Shown one piece after another: positions 1 to 8,658 of a stretch of 64,000 nucleotides of DNA. The notes beneath the pieces were generated by a model. That model was given only the letters and a program-made list of their open reading frames with translations. It ran no database searches and was not told where the DNA came from. The DNA comes from Cellulomonas humilata (GTDB taxonomy: Bacteria; Actinomycetota; Actinomycetes; Actinomycetales; Cellulomonadaceae), in assembly GCF_030814415.1 (NCBI RefSeq), contig NZ_JAUSVB010000001.1:868001-932000 (forward strand), in the 5' to 3' direction. Positions within the stretch are counted from its first letter, which is position 1. Each line of letters starts with the position of its first letter. The translations under genes were made by a program, and so were the position numbers.

Positions 1-367
1 CAGCCGCGCCCGCCATCGCCTGCCCGAAGGCTGCGGAGTCGAACACGAGCGTCTCGGAGACGATCTTCCCGTCGCGCACGACGAAGTGGTCGACCGTGAG
101 CGGCAGCGCCTGACCGGCAGGACCGTGCAGCTCGTACATGACGAGCAGCTCGTCGCCGTCGCCGAATGCCGCGACCTTCCGCCAGCCGCGCCCGATCCGA
201 CCGGCGAACCGCGCGAGGAAGGGCAGGAACTCGTCGGTCGAGGTGAACGACGCGCCGGCACCCTCGAACGTGAAGTCGGGCGCGAGGTAGGTCGCTGCGG
301 CGTCCAGGTCCCCGGACGTCCAGGCGTCCTGGTAGCCGGTCACGATGTCGAGCACGTGCTGCGTCAT
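1..367 (-). CDS. SnoaL-like / NTF2-fold protein (partial, C-terminus off the window)
   Basis: About 122 codons are visible; the 3' end lies beyond the left edge. The N-terminus (MTQHVLDIVTGYQDAWTSGD) with the following LDAAATYLAPDFTFEG is typical of the SnoaL-like/NTF2 family of small cone-shaped proteins, which act as isomerases, cyclases or ligand binders; no specific substrate can be named. The ATG follows a strong AGGAGG 4 nt upstream, so the start is secure. It is the last visible gene of an operon with an ArsR regulator and an SRPBCC protein, 15 nt after the latter. Confidence 0.75.
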   Translation of the reverse strand, partial: MTQHVLDIVTGYQDAWTSGDLDAAATYLAPDFTFEGAGASFTSTDEFLPFLARFAGRIGRGWRKVAAFGDGDELLVMYELHGPAGQALPLTVDHFVVRDGKIVSETLVFDSAAFGQAMAGAA

Positions 368-382
368 GGTTCCTCCTGCGGG

Positions 383-808
383 TCAGCCGGCCCAGGTGTC
401 GGGGCCGGGATCATCGCCTGCCGCGCTCGTCGCCAAGCGGGGCAGGAAGTGCGCCCATCCATCTGCGTGCCCGGTGGCGCGGCTGGTCGGCAGGCCGGTG
501 TGGAACAGGTCCACCCGGGTACCGCCGTCGACAGCCGTGAGCACGAACTCGACCCGGCTCGCCGACGGCGGCAGGTCGGCGCTCCCGGCCATCCCCCAGG
601 ACACGACGACTCGGCGCGGTGGTTCGACCTCGACGTACTTCCCCCGCACCAGCGACCCTCCGATGTCGACGGCGAACTCGCCGCCGACCACGGGGTCCAG
701 CGAGGCCCGGTGGCCCATCCACGTCACCATGCGCTCGGCGACCACCAGGTGCGAGAACACGATCTCCGGCGGCGCGTCGATGTGGATCGACGTCGTGTAG
801 TCAGCCAC
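383..808 (-). CDS. SRPBCC / AHSA1-domain protein
   Basis: A 141-residue protein beginning VADYTTSIHIDAPPEIVFSH, the usual first strand of the Bet v1/START-like fold, then GGEFAVDIGG and a DGWAHFLPRL-type C-terminal helix. This is the activator-of-Hsp90-ATPase-homologue subclass, which binds hydrophobic ligands in a cavity; in bacteria it is very often the partner of an ArsR regulator, as here. The GTG start overlaps the end of the ArsR gene by 8 nt (GTGGCTGA), so translation is probably coupled. The ligand cannot be inferred. Confidence 0.85.
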   Translation of the reverse strand: MADYTTSIHIDAPPEIVFSHLVVAERMVTWMGHRASLDPVVGGEFAVDIGGSLVRGKYVEVEPPRRVVVSWGMAGSADLPPSASRVEFVLTAVDGGTRVDLFHTGLPTSRATGHADGWAHFLPRLATSAAGDDPGPDTWAG

Positions 809-1112
809 GGGACGCCGCTTCCGCTGCGTCCTTGAGCGCGCGCAGGTGGGTGGGCCAGAAGTCGTCGAGGTAGTCGCGCACGGCCGCGAGGCCGTCGGTC
901 CGCACGACGTAGAGGTGCCGCGTGCGATCGCGCTGCTCGGTGACCAGGCCGGAGGCCCGCAGGACGCGGAGGTGGTGGGAGACCGCCTGCTGCGACATCC
1001 CGACCTGCTCGGCGATGTCGCCGACCGCGACCGGCTCGTCCCGGACGACGGCGAGGATCCGCCGACGGCTGGGGTCGGCCAGGGCCTTGAGCGCCGACGA
1101 CGCGCCGTCCAT
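801..1112 (-). CDS. ArsR-family winged-helix transcriptional regulator
   Basis: A 103-residue protein with the family's core: ALADPSRRRILAVVRDEPVAV, the recognition helix GMSQQAVSHHLRVLRASGLV, then a wing (RDRTRHLYVV). It has no CxC metal site, so it belongs to the non-metal group that regulates downstream SRPBCC genes. The ATG is preceded by GGAGG. A perfect 10-bp palindrome lies about 20 nt upstream of the start and probably serves as the operator for autoregulation. The divergent kinase gene shares the same 96-bp intergenic region. Confidence 0.9.
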   Translation of the reverse strand: MDGASSALKALADPSRRRILAVVRDEPVAVGDIAEQVGMSQQAVSHHLRVLRASGLVTEQRDRTRHLYVVRTDGLAAVRDYLDDFWPTHLRALKDAAEAASRG

Positions 1113-1132
1113 GGGACCTCCACAAATGGATG

Positions 1133-1142
1133 CTTGTACAAG
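1133..1142. promoter_or_regulatory. Palindromic operator candidate between arsR and the divergent kinase
   Basis: CTTGTACAAG is a perfect 10-bp palindrome in the 96-bp divergent spacer, 20 nt from the arsR start. Its position suits a dimeric ArsR repressor; binding is inferred. Confidence 0.5.
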
Positions 1143-1208
1143 TGGAACGTAGTGGAGGTTGCACACCAGGACAAGAGCCTCATGCTGGGCGTCGACGAGA
1201 GGGGCCCG

Positions 1209-2276
1209 ATGACCGACGACACGCTCCGGATCGCGTCCGCCGCGCTCGGCGTGCCCGTGTCCGACCCGCAGCCGCTCGGCGGCTCCACCAGGTCCGAGGT
1301 GCTGCGCTGCCGCGTCCCGGCCGGCTCGGTCGTCGTCAAGAAGTACCCCGACGGCTCGTCGGCGTCGTTCGCCCGGGAGGTCGCCGGGCTGACCGCGCTC
1401 GACCACACCCCCGACCTGCTCGCGGTCGACCGCGAGCACGGGCTGGTCGTGATGAGTGATCTGGGGACGGGTCCGACGCTCGCGGACCTGCTGCTCGGCG
1501 ACGACCGTGAGGCCGCGTGGGCGGGCGCGCTCGAGTGGGTCGAGGCGCTCACGGACACGCTCGGCCGGTCGCGGTCCACGACGTTCGACGAGGCGCTCGG
1601 CGACCTGTCGGCCGACGAGCCGTCGGCGGCCGCTCGGGTGGGTGCCCGCATGCTTCTCGACGACGTCCTGGGCCTCCCGGCCGACCGCGCGCTCGACGCC
1701 GAGCTCGACCTGATCGCGACCCTCGACCATCGCGACCCAGCCTCGGACGTCGTCTCCCCCACCGACACGTGCCCGGACAACGCCATCCGCACGGCGGACG
1801 GCTGGCGCTTCGTCGACCTGGAGGGCGCGACCGTGCACCACGCCGCCTACGACGCGGCCTACGCGGCGATGCCGTTCTCCACGTGCTGGTGCGTCTTCGA
1901 CCCGCCGCCGGGCTTCACGGACCAGCTGCTCGACACGTTCACGGAAACGCTGGGCACCCACCGGCCGGACCTCGTCCGCGAGCCGGGGTGGACCCGGTCG
2001 GTCGACCTGGCGTCGGCGGCCTGGATCCTCGCGATGACGGGCTGGCTCCTGTTCGGCGCCGACGAGGACCGCCCGCGAGTCGGCCCTCCCGGGGTGCTGT
2101 CGCCGTCCTACCGGCAGCTGCTCACCACCCGATGGCGCTGGGGTGCGGTCCGTCTTCGGTCCACCCTGCCCGCCGTCGCGGGGCTCCTGGGCACCGCCGC
2201 GGCCTGGGCCGACGACGAGTGGGGAGCGTCCGCCGCACCCGTCGGGCCGTACCGCGCGTTCGCCGACGACGAATGA
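1209..2276 (+). CDS. Aminoglycoside phosphotransferase (APH)-like kinase
   Basis: A 355-residue protein with a kinase N-lobe (SVVVKKYPDGSSASFAREVA, with the ATP-binding Lys and a downstream Glu) and a C-lobe with TDTCPDNAI and FVDLEGA. These match the APH catalytic loop (Asp, then Asn five residues later) and the metal-binding DxE motif, but the His before the catalytic Asp (normally HGD) is replaced. It probably phosphorylates a small molecule; substrate unknown. The start is uncertain: the ATG at 1209 follows GAGAGGGG, and an in-frame ATG lies at 1182. It diverges from the ArsR operon and runs toward hrpA with a 40-nt gap. Confidence 0.75.
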   Translation: MTDDTLRIASAALGVPVSDPQPLGGSTRSEVLRCRVPAGSVVVKKYPDGSSASFAREVAGLTALDHTPDLLAVDREHGLVVMSDLGTGPTLADLLLGDDREAAWAGALEWVEALTDTLGRSRSTTFDEALGDLSADEPSAAARVGARMLLDDVLGLPADRALDAELDLIATLDHRDPASDVVSPTDTCPDNAIRTADGWRFVDLEGATVHHAAYDAAYAAMPFSTCWCVFDPPPGFTDQLLDTFTETLGTHRPDLVREPGWTRSVDLASAAWILAMTGWLLFGADEDRPRVGPPGVLSPSYRQLLTTRWRWGAVRLRSTLPAVAGLLGTAAAWADDEWGASAAPVGPYRAFADDE

Positions 2277-2316
2277 AGGAGCGGTTCACGGCCCGCACCT
2301 GGGAGACTGGGACGTC

Positions 2317-5300
2317 GTGAGCACGCCGTCCCCCTCCCCCGTCGACCCGCCCGGGTCCGGTGCTGGGCGACCCCCGAGACGGCGGGGTCGAGGCCGTCGC
2401 AGGCCGACGACGGCGGAGCAGCCGGCGCAGCCCGCGGATGCCGCCACCGGGCAGCCCTCGTCCGATCGGCAGCCGCCGTCGGGCCGGCCCCCCTCGGGCC
2501 AGCGTGCGTCGGGCCAGCGCTCGTCCGGTCGCGGCACGTCGGGTCGCGACGACCCCGCCCGCGCCGCCGCCCGCCGCGCGCGTGCCGCCGAGATCCGCCG
2601 AGCCGTCGACCTCCCGCCGATCGTCTACCCGGAGCAGCTGCCCGTCAGCGCGCGCCGGTCGGAGATCAGCGACGCCCTGCGCGACCACCAGGTCGTCGTC
2701 GTCGCAGGCGAGACGGGGTCCGGCAAGACGACACAGATCCCGAAGATCGCGCTCGAGCTCGGTCGCGGCCGCGCGGGGCAGATCGGCCACACGCAGCCGC
2801 GCCGGATCGCCGCCCGCAGCGTCGCGGAGCGCATCAACGAGGAGCTCGTCGGGGACGCCCCGCTGGGCGGGATCGTCGGCTACCAGGTCCGGTTCACCGA
2901 CGAGTCCAGCGAGTCGACGCTGGTGAAGGTCATGACCGACGGCATCCTGCTGGCGCAGATCCAGCGGGACCCGATGCTCCGGGCGTACGACACGCTGATC
3001 ATCGACGAGGCGCACGAGCGGTCGCTCAACATCGACTTCATCCTCGGGTACCTCACGCGGCTGCTCCCCCAGCGCCCGGACCTCAAGGTCGTCATCACGT
3101 CGGCGACCATCGACTCCGACCGGTTCGCAAGGCACTTCGCGAACGCCGACGGCGTCGCCGCGCCGGTCGTGGAGGTCACCGGCCGCACGTATCCGGTGGA
3201 GATCCGCTACCGGCCGCTGTCCCCGGACGTCGAGGAGGGTGCGCCGGTCAAGAAGAGGGGCGCCGAGGACCGCGACCCGATGACGGCGATCTGCGAGGCG
3301 GTCGACGAGCTCTGTCTCGAGGGCCCCGGCGACATCCTCGTGTTCCTGTCGGGCGAGCGGGAGATCCGCGACGCGGAGGACGCGCTTCGCTCGTCGCTCG
3401 GCGTCCGGGTCAGCGACCCACGCTCGCCGGGCGCGGTCGAGCTGCTCCCCCTGTACAGCCGGCTGTCCGCCGCCGAGCAGCACCGCGTGTTCGAGCGGCA
3501 CCAGAACCGGCGCGTGGTCCTGTCCACCAACGTCGCGGAGACGTCGCTGACCGTGCCGGGCATCCGGTACGTGATCGACCCCGGCACGGCCCGCATCTCG
3601 CGCTACTCCAAGGCGACCAAGGTGCAGCGGCTGCCGATCGAGCCCATCTCGCAGGCGTCGGCGAACCAGCGCTCGGGCCGCTGCGGTCGTGTCGCGGACG
3701 GCATCGCGATCCGGCTGTACTCGCAGGACGACTTCGACGCCCGACCGCTGTACACCGAGCCAGAGATCCTTCGTACATCGCTCGCGTCGGTGATCCTGCA
3801 GATGATCGCGGTGGGCGTCGCGACGACGCCGGAGGATATCGGCGACTTCCCGTTCGTCGACCCCCCGGACACCCGAGCGGTCCGCGACGGCGTCCAGCTG
3901 CTCACCGAGCTCGGTGCGCTGGGCGACGGCCGGCTGACCGAGACCGGCCGCGCTCTGGCGCAGCTGCCGATGGACCCGCGGCTGGCCCGGATGATCGTCG
4001 AGGGCGGTCGCCGGTCGGTGGCCCGCGAGGTCATGATCATCGCCGCCGCGCTGTCCATCCAGGACCCGCGCGAGCGCCCGGTCGAGGAGCGCGAGAAGGC
4101 CGACCTGTCGCACTCGCGGTTCGCGGATCCCACCTCTGACCTGCTCACCTACCTGAACCTGTGGCACTACCTGCGCGACCAGCAGCGGGACCTGTCGGGG
4201 TCCGCGTTCCGGCGGATGTGCCGGTCGGAGCACCTCAACTACCTGCGCATCCGCGAGTGGCAGGACGTCGTCACGCAGCTGCGCGAGCTGGCCAAGCCGC
4301 TCGGCATCGTCGTGAACGCGCCCCGCTCCGCTCAGGAGACCGACGGGCTCCAGCTCGAGTGGGACGGCGACCGTATCCACGTCGCGATCCTGGCCGGCCT
4401 GCTCTCGCAGATCGGCATGCAGGAGGCCACGGAGGTCGCTGCGCCGTCGCGCGGAAAGACGCCCGGCAGGACGGATCGACGCGCCCGCAACGAGTACCTG
4501 GGCGCTCGGGGGGCGCGGTTCGCGATCTTCCCGGGGTCGGGTCTGGCGCGGAAGCCCCCCGCCTGGGTCATGGCCGCGGAGCTCGTCGAGACGTCCCGCC
4601 TGTGGGGTCGTGACGTGGCACGCATCCAGCCCGAGTGGGCCGAGGAAGTGGGCGCTCACCTGGTGAGACGCACCTACTCGGAGCCCGCGTGGTCCACCAA
4701 GCAGGGTGCCGCGACGGCCTTCGAGAAGGTCCTGCTCTACGGCGTCCCGATCGTCAACCAGCGCCGGGTGCTGTTCGCCAAGGTCGACCCCGAGCACGCC
4801 CGCGAGCTGTTCGTCCGGCACGCACTGGTCCAGGGCGAGTGGACCACCCACCACGCGTTCTTCCACGAGAACCGGCGCCTGCTGGCCGAGGCGGAGGGCC
4901 TGGAGGCACGGGCCCGCCGACGGGACCTCGTGGTCGACGACGACACCCTGTTCGCGTTCTACGACGAGCGGGTCCCCGACGACGTCGTGTCCAGCCGGCA
5001 CTTCGACCAGTGGTGGAAGTCCGCACGGCGCGACAACCCCGACCTGCTGACGTTCACTCGTGAGCTGTTGGTGGGTGAGGCGGGCGCGATCGACGAGTCG
5101 GCGTTCCCGTCGCGCTGGCCGCAGGGCGACCTTCGGCTCCCGCTCACCTACCAGTTCGAGCCTGGTACAGAAGCCGATGGTGTGACTGTACATATCCCGT
5201 TGTCCACCCTCGCGCGCCTCACCCCCGACGGCTTCGGCTGGATGGTGCCCGGCCTGCGCGAGGAGCTGGTCACCGCCACCATCCGCGCCCTGCCCAAGCC

Positions 5301-6624
5301 CGTGCGCGTGCAGCTGGTCCCCGCACCCGACGTCGCTCGCGGTGTCGACGCCTGGATGACCGAGCACACGGCCGACTGGGAGGACACGGTCCGCGCCGGC
5401 GATGCCGCCCCGTCGTTCCGCGAGGTCTTCCGCCGGGCGGTGCGCGAGCTGCGCGACGTGGATGTCCCCGATGACGCGTTCGACGACGACCGCCTGCCGC
5501 CGCACCTGCGCATGACGTTCCGGGTGGTCGGCGATCGCGGGGGAGTGGTGGACGAGGGCAAGGACCTGGCCGTCCTGCAGCGTCGGCTCGCGGCCCAGAC
5601 CCAACAGGCCGTCGACGACGCCGTCCGCACCGCCGTGCGCGCGGCGATGGAGGAGGCGCGGAAGGCGTCGCCGGACACGCCTGCGGCATCCGCGACGGCC
5701 CCGACGCCCGCGCCCCCGTCCACGCACACGGCCGGCTCGACCTCGGCGAGCAGAGCGCCCGCCGTCGACGTCGAGCGCACGGGCCTGACCACCTGGCCGG
5801 CGGACCTGCCGGAGCTCCCCGAGGTCGTCGAGATCGGCAGGGTCCGCGCGTACCCGTCGCTGGTCGAGGAGAAGCAGACGGTGGCGGTCCGCGCGCTGGC
5901 CGACGAGTCGGCCGTCCCCGAGGCGTCACGCCGCGGGCTGCGCCGGCTCCTCCTGCTCGACGTCGGCCTGGCGACCGGCCGTATCACGACCCGCTGGACG
6001 GGCACGCAGGCGCTCACGCTCGCAGCGAGCCCGTATCCGAGCACGGAGGCCCTGGTCAGGGACGTGCAGCTAGCGGCGATCGAGTCCCTCCTGACGGCGC
6101 CGGCCACCAGCGTCCGGACGCTCGACGCCTACACCTCGGTGCGCACGGCCGTCCGGGACCGCCTCGAGGACACCGTGTTCACCGTCGTCACCGACCTCGT
6201 CGCGGTGCTGACCGCGTGGCGCGAGCTCGACGCGGAGATCCGCTCCCGGTCCAGCCTCGCCCTGCTGGCCACCGCGCAGGACATCCGCGCGCAGGCCGCC
6301 CGCCTGGTGCACGACGGCTTCGTCAGCGAGACGGGCGCCGAGCGCCTCCCGCACCTGGCCCGCTACCTGAAGGCCGCGCGGCACCGGCTCATCAAGGCCG
6401 CGGACAACCCGCAGCGAGACGCCGACCTGGCATGGCAGGTGCAGGACGTCGAGGCGCTCTACGACGACGCCGTCGCCAAGCGCCCGCACGACCCCGAGGT
6501 CACCGCGGTCCGCTGGATGCTCGAGGAGCTGCGCGTGAGCCTGTTCGCCCAGCAGCTGGGCACACCGGTCCCGGTGTCGACGACCCGCATCAAGAAGGCC
6601 CTGACCTCACCCGCTCGGATCTAG
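2317..6624 (+). CDS. hrpA: ATP-dependent RNA helicase HrpA (DEAH box)
   Basis: A 1435-residue protein, within the long HrpA size class. After a Pro/Arg-rich unstructured N-terminus (about 100 residues) come GETGSGKTTQ (Walker A, near 131), DEAH in IIDEAHERSLNIDF (near 229), VITSATID (motif III), STNVAETSLTVPGI and QRSGRCGRV (motif VI, near 450). HA2, OB-fold and DUF3418-like regions follow. A Pro/Thr/Ala linker near 1120-1150 splits the C-terminal part. HrpA unwinds RNA and has been linked to rescue of stalled ribosomes. The GTG start was chosen because the upstream in-frame stretch overlaps the kinase gene and looks non-coding. Confidence 0.95.
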   Translation: MSTPSPSPVDPPGSGAGRPPRRRGRGRRRPTTAEQPAQPADAATGQPSSDRQPPSGRPPSGQRASGQRSSGRGTSGRDDPARAAARRARAAEIRRAVDLPPIVYPEQLPVSARRSEISDALRDHQVVVVAGETGSGKTTQIPKIALELGRGRAGQIGHTQPRRIAARSVAERINEELVGDAPLGGIVGYQVRFTDESSESTLVKVMTDGILLAQIQRDPMLRAYDTLIIDEAHERSLNIDFILGYLTRLLPQRPDLKVVITSATIDSDRFARHFANADGVAAPVVEVTGRTYPVEIRYRPLSPDVEEGAPVKKRGAEDRDPMTAICEAVDELCLEGPGDILVFLSGEREIRDAEDALRSSLGVRVSDPRSPGAVELLPLYSRLSAAEQHRVFERHQNRRVVLSTNVAETSLTVPGIRYVIDPGTARISRYSKATKVQRLPIEPISQASANQRSGRCGRVADGIAIRLYSQDDFDARPLYTEPEILRTSLASVILQMIAVGVATTPEDIGDFPFVDPPDTRAVRDGVQLLTELGALGDGRLTETGRALAQLPMDPRLARMIVEGGRRSVAREVMIIAAALSIQDPRERPVEEREKADLSHSRFADPTSDLLTYLNLWHYLRDQQRDLSGSAFRRMCRSEHLNYLRIREWQDVVTQLRELAKPLGIVVNAPRSAQETDGLQLEWDGDRIHVAILAGLLSQIGMQEATEVAAPSRGKTPGRTDRRARNEYLGARGARFAIFPGSGLARKPPAWVMAAELVETSRLWGRDVARIQPEWAEEVGAHLVRRTYSEPAWSTKQGAATAFEKVLLYGVPIVNQRRVLFAKVDPEHARELFVRHALVQGEWTTHHAFFHENRRLLAEAEGLEARARRRDLVVDDDTLFAFYDERVPDDVVSSRHFDQWWKSARRDNPDLLTFTRELLVGEAGAIDESAFPSRWPQGDLRLPLTYQFEPGTEADGVTVHIPLSTLARLTPDGFGWMVPGLREELVTATIRALPKPVRVQLVPAPDVARGVDAWMTEHTADWEDTVRAGDAAPSFREVFRRAVRELRDVDVPDDAFDDDRLPPHLRMTFRVVGDRGGVVDEGKDLAVLQRRLAAQTQQAVDDAVRTAVRAAMEEARKASPDTPAASATAPTPAPPSTHTAGSTSASRAPAVDVERTGLTTWPADLPELPEVVEIGRVRAYPSLVEEKQTVAVRALADESAVPEASRRGLRRLLLLDVGLATGRITTRWTGTQALTLAASPYPSTEALVRDVQLAAIESLLTAPATSVRTLDAYTSVRTAVRDRLEDTVFTVVTDLVAVLTAWRELDAEIRSRSSLALLATAQDIRAQAARLVHDGFVSETGAERLPHLARYLKAARHRLIKAADNPQRDADLAWQVQDVEALYDDAVAKRPHDPEVTAVRWMLEELRVSLFAQQLGTPVPVSTTRIKKALTSPARI

Positions 6625-6711
6625 CACAACCCGTGCCCGATATGTGACAGTCGACAGGACGACCGCCGACGGGGCACGGCGTCGCGTCGGCGCATCGACG
6701 GGGGGCAGGGC

Positions 6712-8634
6712 ATGCGCGAGCGTCTGGCCGCGCTGGTGAAGCAGGTGTGCGTCGCGGGGGACCGTCGGCAGGGTCTCGACGACGACCTCAGGAGACGGCT
6801 GGACGACGTCCTCGCGGTCCTGCGCGACGAGCACGCGGAGCCCGACACCTCGCACGACGACCCGCTGGCCGGGCTCGCGGACGTGTTCGGTCTGGACGAG
6901 CAGGACGCCGAGCTGCTGACGATCGCCGCCGCCCCCGACCTCGACGCGAACCTCGCGCTGGCGTTCGGCCTGCTGCGCGGTGGGCCGTCGCCGGCCCGTG
7001 CCACGGTCGGCCTCGCCCTCGAGCTCGCATCCCTGCCGACGCTCTCCGGCGCCGGACCCACCTACCTGGGTCCCACGGCACCCACGCGTCGCCACGGTCT
7101 GCTCGAGGTGTCGCCCGCCCCGGCGCTGTGGCTGAGCCGGGAGCTGTGGGTCCCGGACCGGGTCCTGGCCCACCTGGTCGGCGTCGACGAGGCCGACCCG
7201 CTGCTCACGCCCGCACTCGTCCTGCCCGTGCCGGTGGACCGGTTGGACGTCGACGGTCTCCTGGCGGCGGCCGTCACCGCGGGCGAGCCCCTGGTCTGGA
7301 TCCGCTCGCCCCTCGGCTCCGGCGGGCTGTCGCTGGCCGCGGCGGCCCTGTCCGAGGCGGGCATCGGCTGCCTCGCCCTCGACCTGGCCCGCGTCGCACC
7401 GGACGCCGACCTCCGGCGCGTCCTCGCCGTGACGACGCGGGAGGCCGCACTGCAGGGCGCCGGTCTGGTGCTCGTGCACGCGGAGCGGCTCGCGGAGCAC
7501 GACCCCGCCACCCTGTTCGCCGCGCTCGCCGAGTCCGTCGTGCCCGTCCTCGCCGTCGGCGACCGGCCGTGGCAGCCGCTCTGGCTGGCGTACCACCCCC
7601 TCGTGCTCGAGGCCCCCGCGGTGACCACCGAGGACCGTGCCCTGGTCTGGGACAACGAGCTCGGCGCCGGGATCGCCGACCACCGGCTGGCCACCTTCCG
7701 GCTCGCTCCCGAGGTCATCGCCGACGCCGCCCGGTACGCCACCACGCTCGCGGACGTCACGGGGACGGAGATCTCGGCGGACTCCGCCCGCGCGGCCGCC
7801 CGGCGCGTGGGCGGCTCGATCACGTCGGGCCCTGCGCTGATGCCCACGCGGCCCCCGACCTTCGCCGACCTGGTGCTGCCCGACCACGTGTCGCGCCCGC
7901 TGCACCGGTTCGTCTCCTGGGCGGCCCACCGCGACGAGGTCCTCGCGGACGGTCGCCTGGTCGACGTGGGCGGGAAGGGGACGGGCATCGCCGCGCTGTT
8001 CAGCGGCAGCCCCGGCACCGGCAAGACGCTCGCCGCGCACGTCGTCGCCGCCGAGCTGGGCCTCGACCTGTTCCGGGTGGACCTGGCGTCGATCGTCGAC
8101 AAGTACATCGGCGAGACCGAGAAGAACCTCGAACGCGTCTTCCACGAGGCGGAGAGCCTCAACGTCCTGCTCTTCTTCGATGAGGCGGACGCCCTGTTCG
8201 GCAAGCGCTCGGACGTCAAGGACGCGCACGACCGGTACGCCAACCAGGAGGTCGCGTACCTGCTGCAGCGGATGGAGAGCTTCGACGGGGTCACCGTCCT
8301 GGCCACCAACCTGCGCGGCAACCTGGACCCGGCGTTCAGCCGGCGGATGAGCTTCATCGTCCACTTCCCCGACCCGGACGTGCCCACCCGGCAGCGTCTC
8401 TGGGAGCGGCACCTCGCGCGCGTCACCACCGACCCGGCGGACCCGGTGCAGGTGGCGCACCTCGCGCAGGAGGTCGAGCTCGCCGGCGGCGACATCCGCA
8501 ACATCGTGCTCGCCGCCGCGTACGACGCCGTGGCCGCGGGTGAGCTGGTCGGCATGCGTCATGTCCTCGCCGCGACGGTCGCGGAGCACCACAAGCTCGG
8601 TCGTCGCGTCCCGGAGCACGGGTTCGCACAGTGA
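6712..8634 (+). CDS. AAA+ ATPase, eCIS (Afp15/Pvc15)-type
   Basis: A 640-residue protein. The C-terminal half is a complete AAA+ module: GSPGTGKT (Walker A, near 431), LLFFDEADALFG (Walker B, near 487), ATNLRGNLDPAFSRR (sensor 1 and arginine-finger region). The N-terminal 400 residues look like a degenerate P-loop domain. This two-part layout is that of the ATPases encoded with extracellular contractile injection systems (eCIS). The next gene encodes a DUF4157 protein, a frequent eCIS companion, 24 nt downstream. No sheath, tube or baseplate gene is in the window. Its role (assembly, disassembly or cargo unfolding) is inference. Confidence 0.8.
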   Translation: MRERLAALVKQVCVAGDRRQGLDDDLRRRLDDVLAVLRDEHAEPDTSHDDPLAGLADVFGLDEQDAELLTIAAAPDLDANLALAFGLLRGGPSPARATVGLALELASLPTLSGAGPTYLGPTAPTRRHGLLEVSPAPALWLSRELWVPDRVLAHLVGVDEADPLLTPALVLPVPVDRLDVDGLLAAAVTAGEPLVWIRSPLGSGGLSLAAAALSEAGIGCLALDLARVAPDADLRRVLAVTTREAALQGAGLVLVHAERLAEHDPATLFAALAESVVPVLAVGDRPWQPLWLAYHPLVLEAPAVTTEDRALVWDNELGAGIADHRLATFRLAPEVIADAARYATTLADVTGTEISADSARAAARRVGGSITSGPALMPTRPPTFADLVLPDHVSRPLHRFVSWAAHRDEVLADGRLVDVGGKGTGIAALFSGSPGTGKTLAAHVVAAELGLDLFRVDLASIVDKYIGETEKNLERVFHEAESLNVLLFFDEADALFGKRSDVKDAHDRYANQEVAYLLQRMESFDGVTVLATNLRGNLDPAFSRRMSFIVHFPDPDVPTRQRLWERHLARVTTDPADPVQVAHLAQEVELAGGDIRNIVLAAAYDAVAAGELVGMRHVLAATVAEHHKLGRRVPEHGFAQ

Positions 8635-8658
8635 CAGGCACACGGAAGGAGGCCCGCC

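Noticed and set aside
2122-5727. 1201-residue open frame on the minus strand
   Set aside because: It lies opposite hrpA, is rich in Arg/Asp/Val of the antisense type and has no family motif; such frames are common in high-GC DNA.
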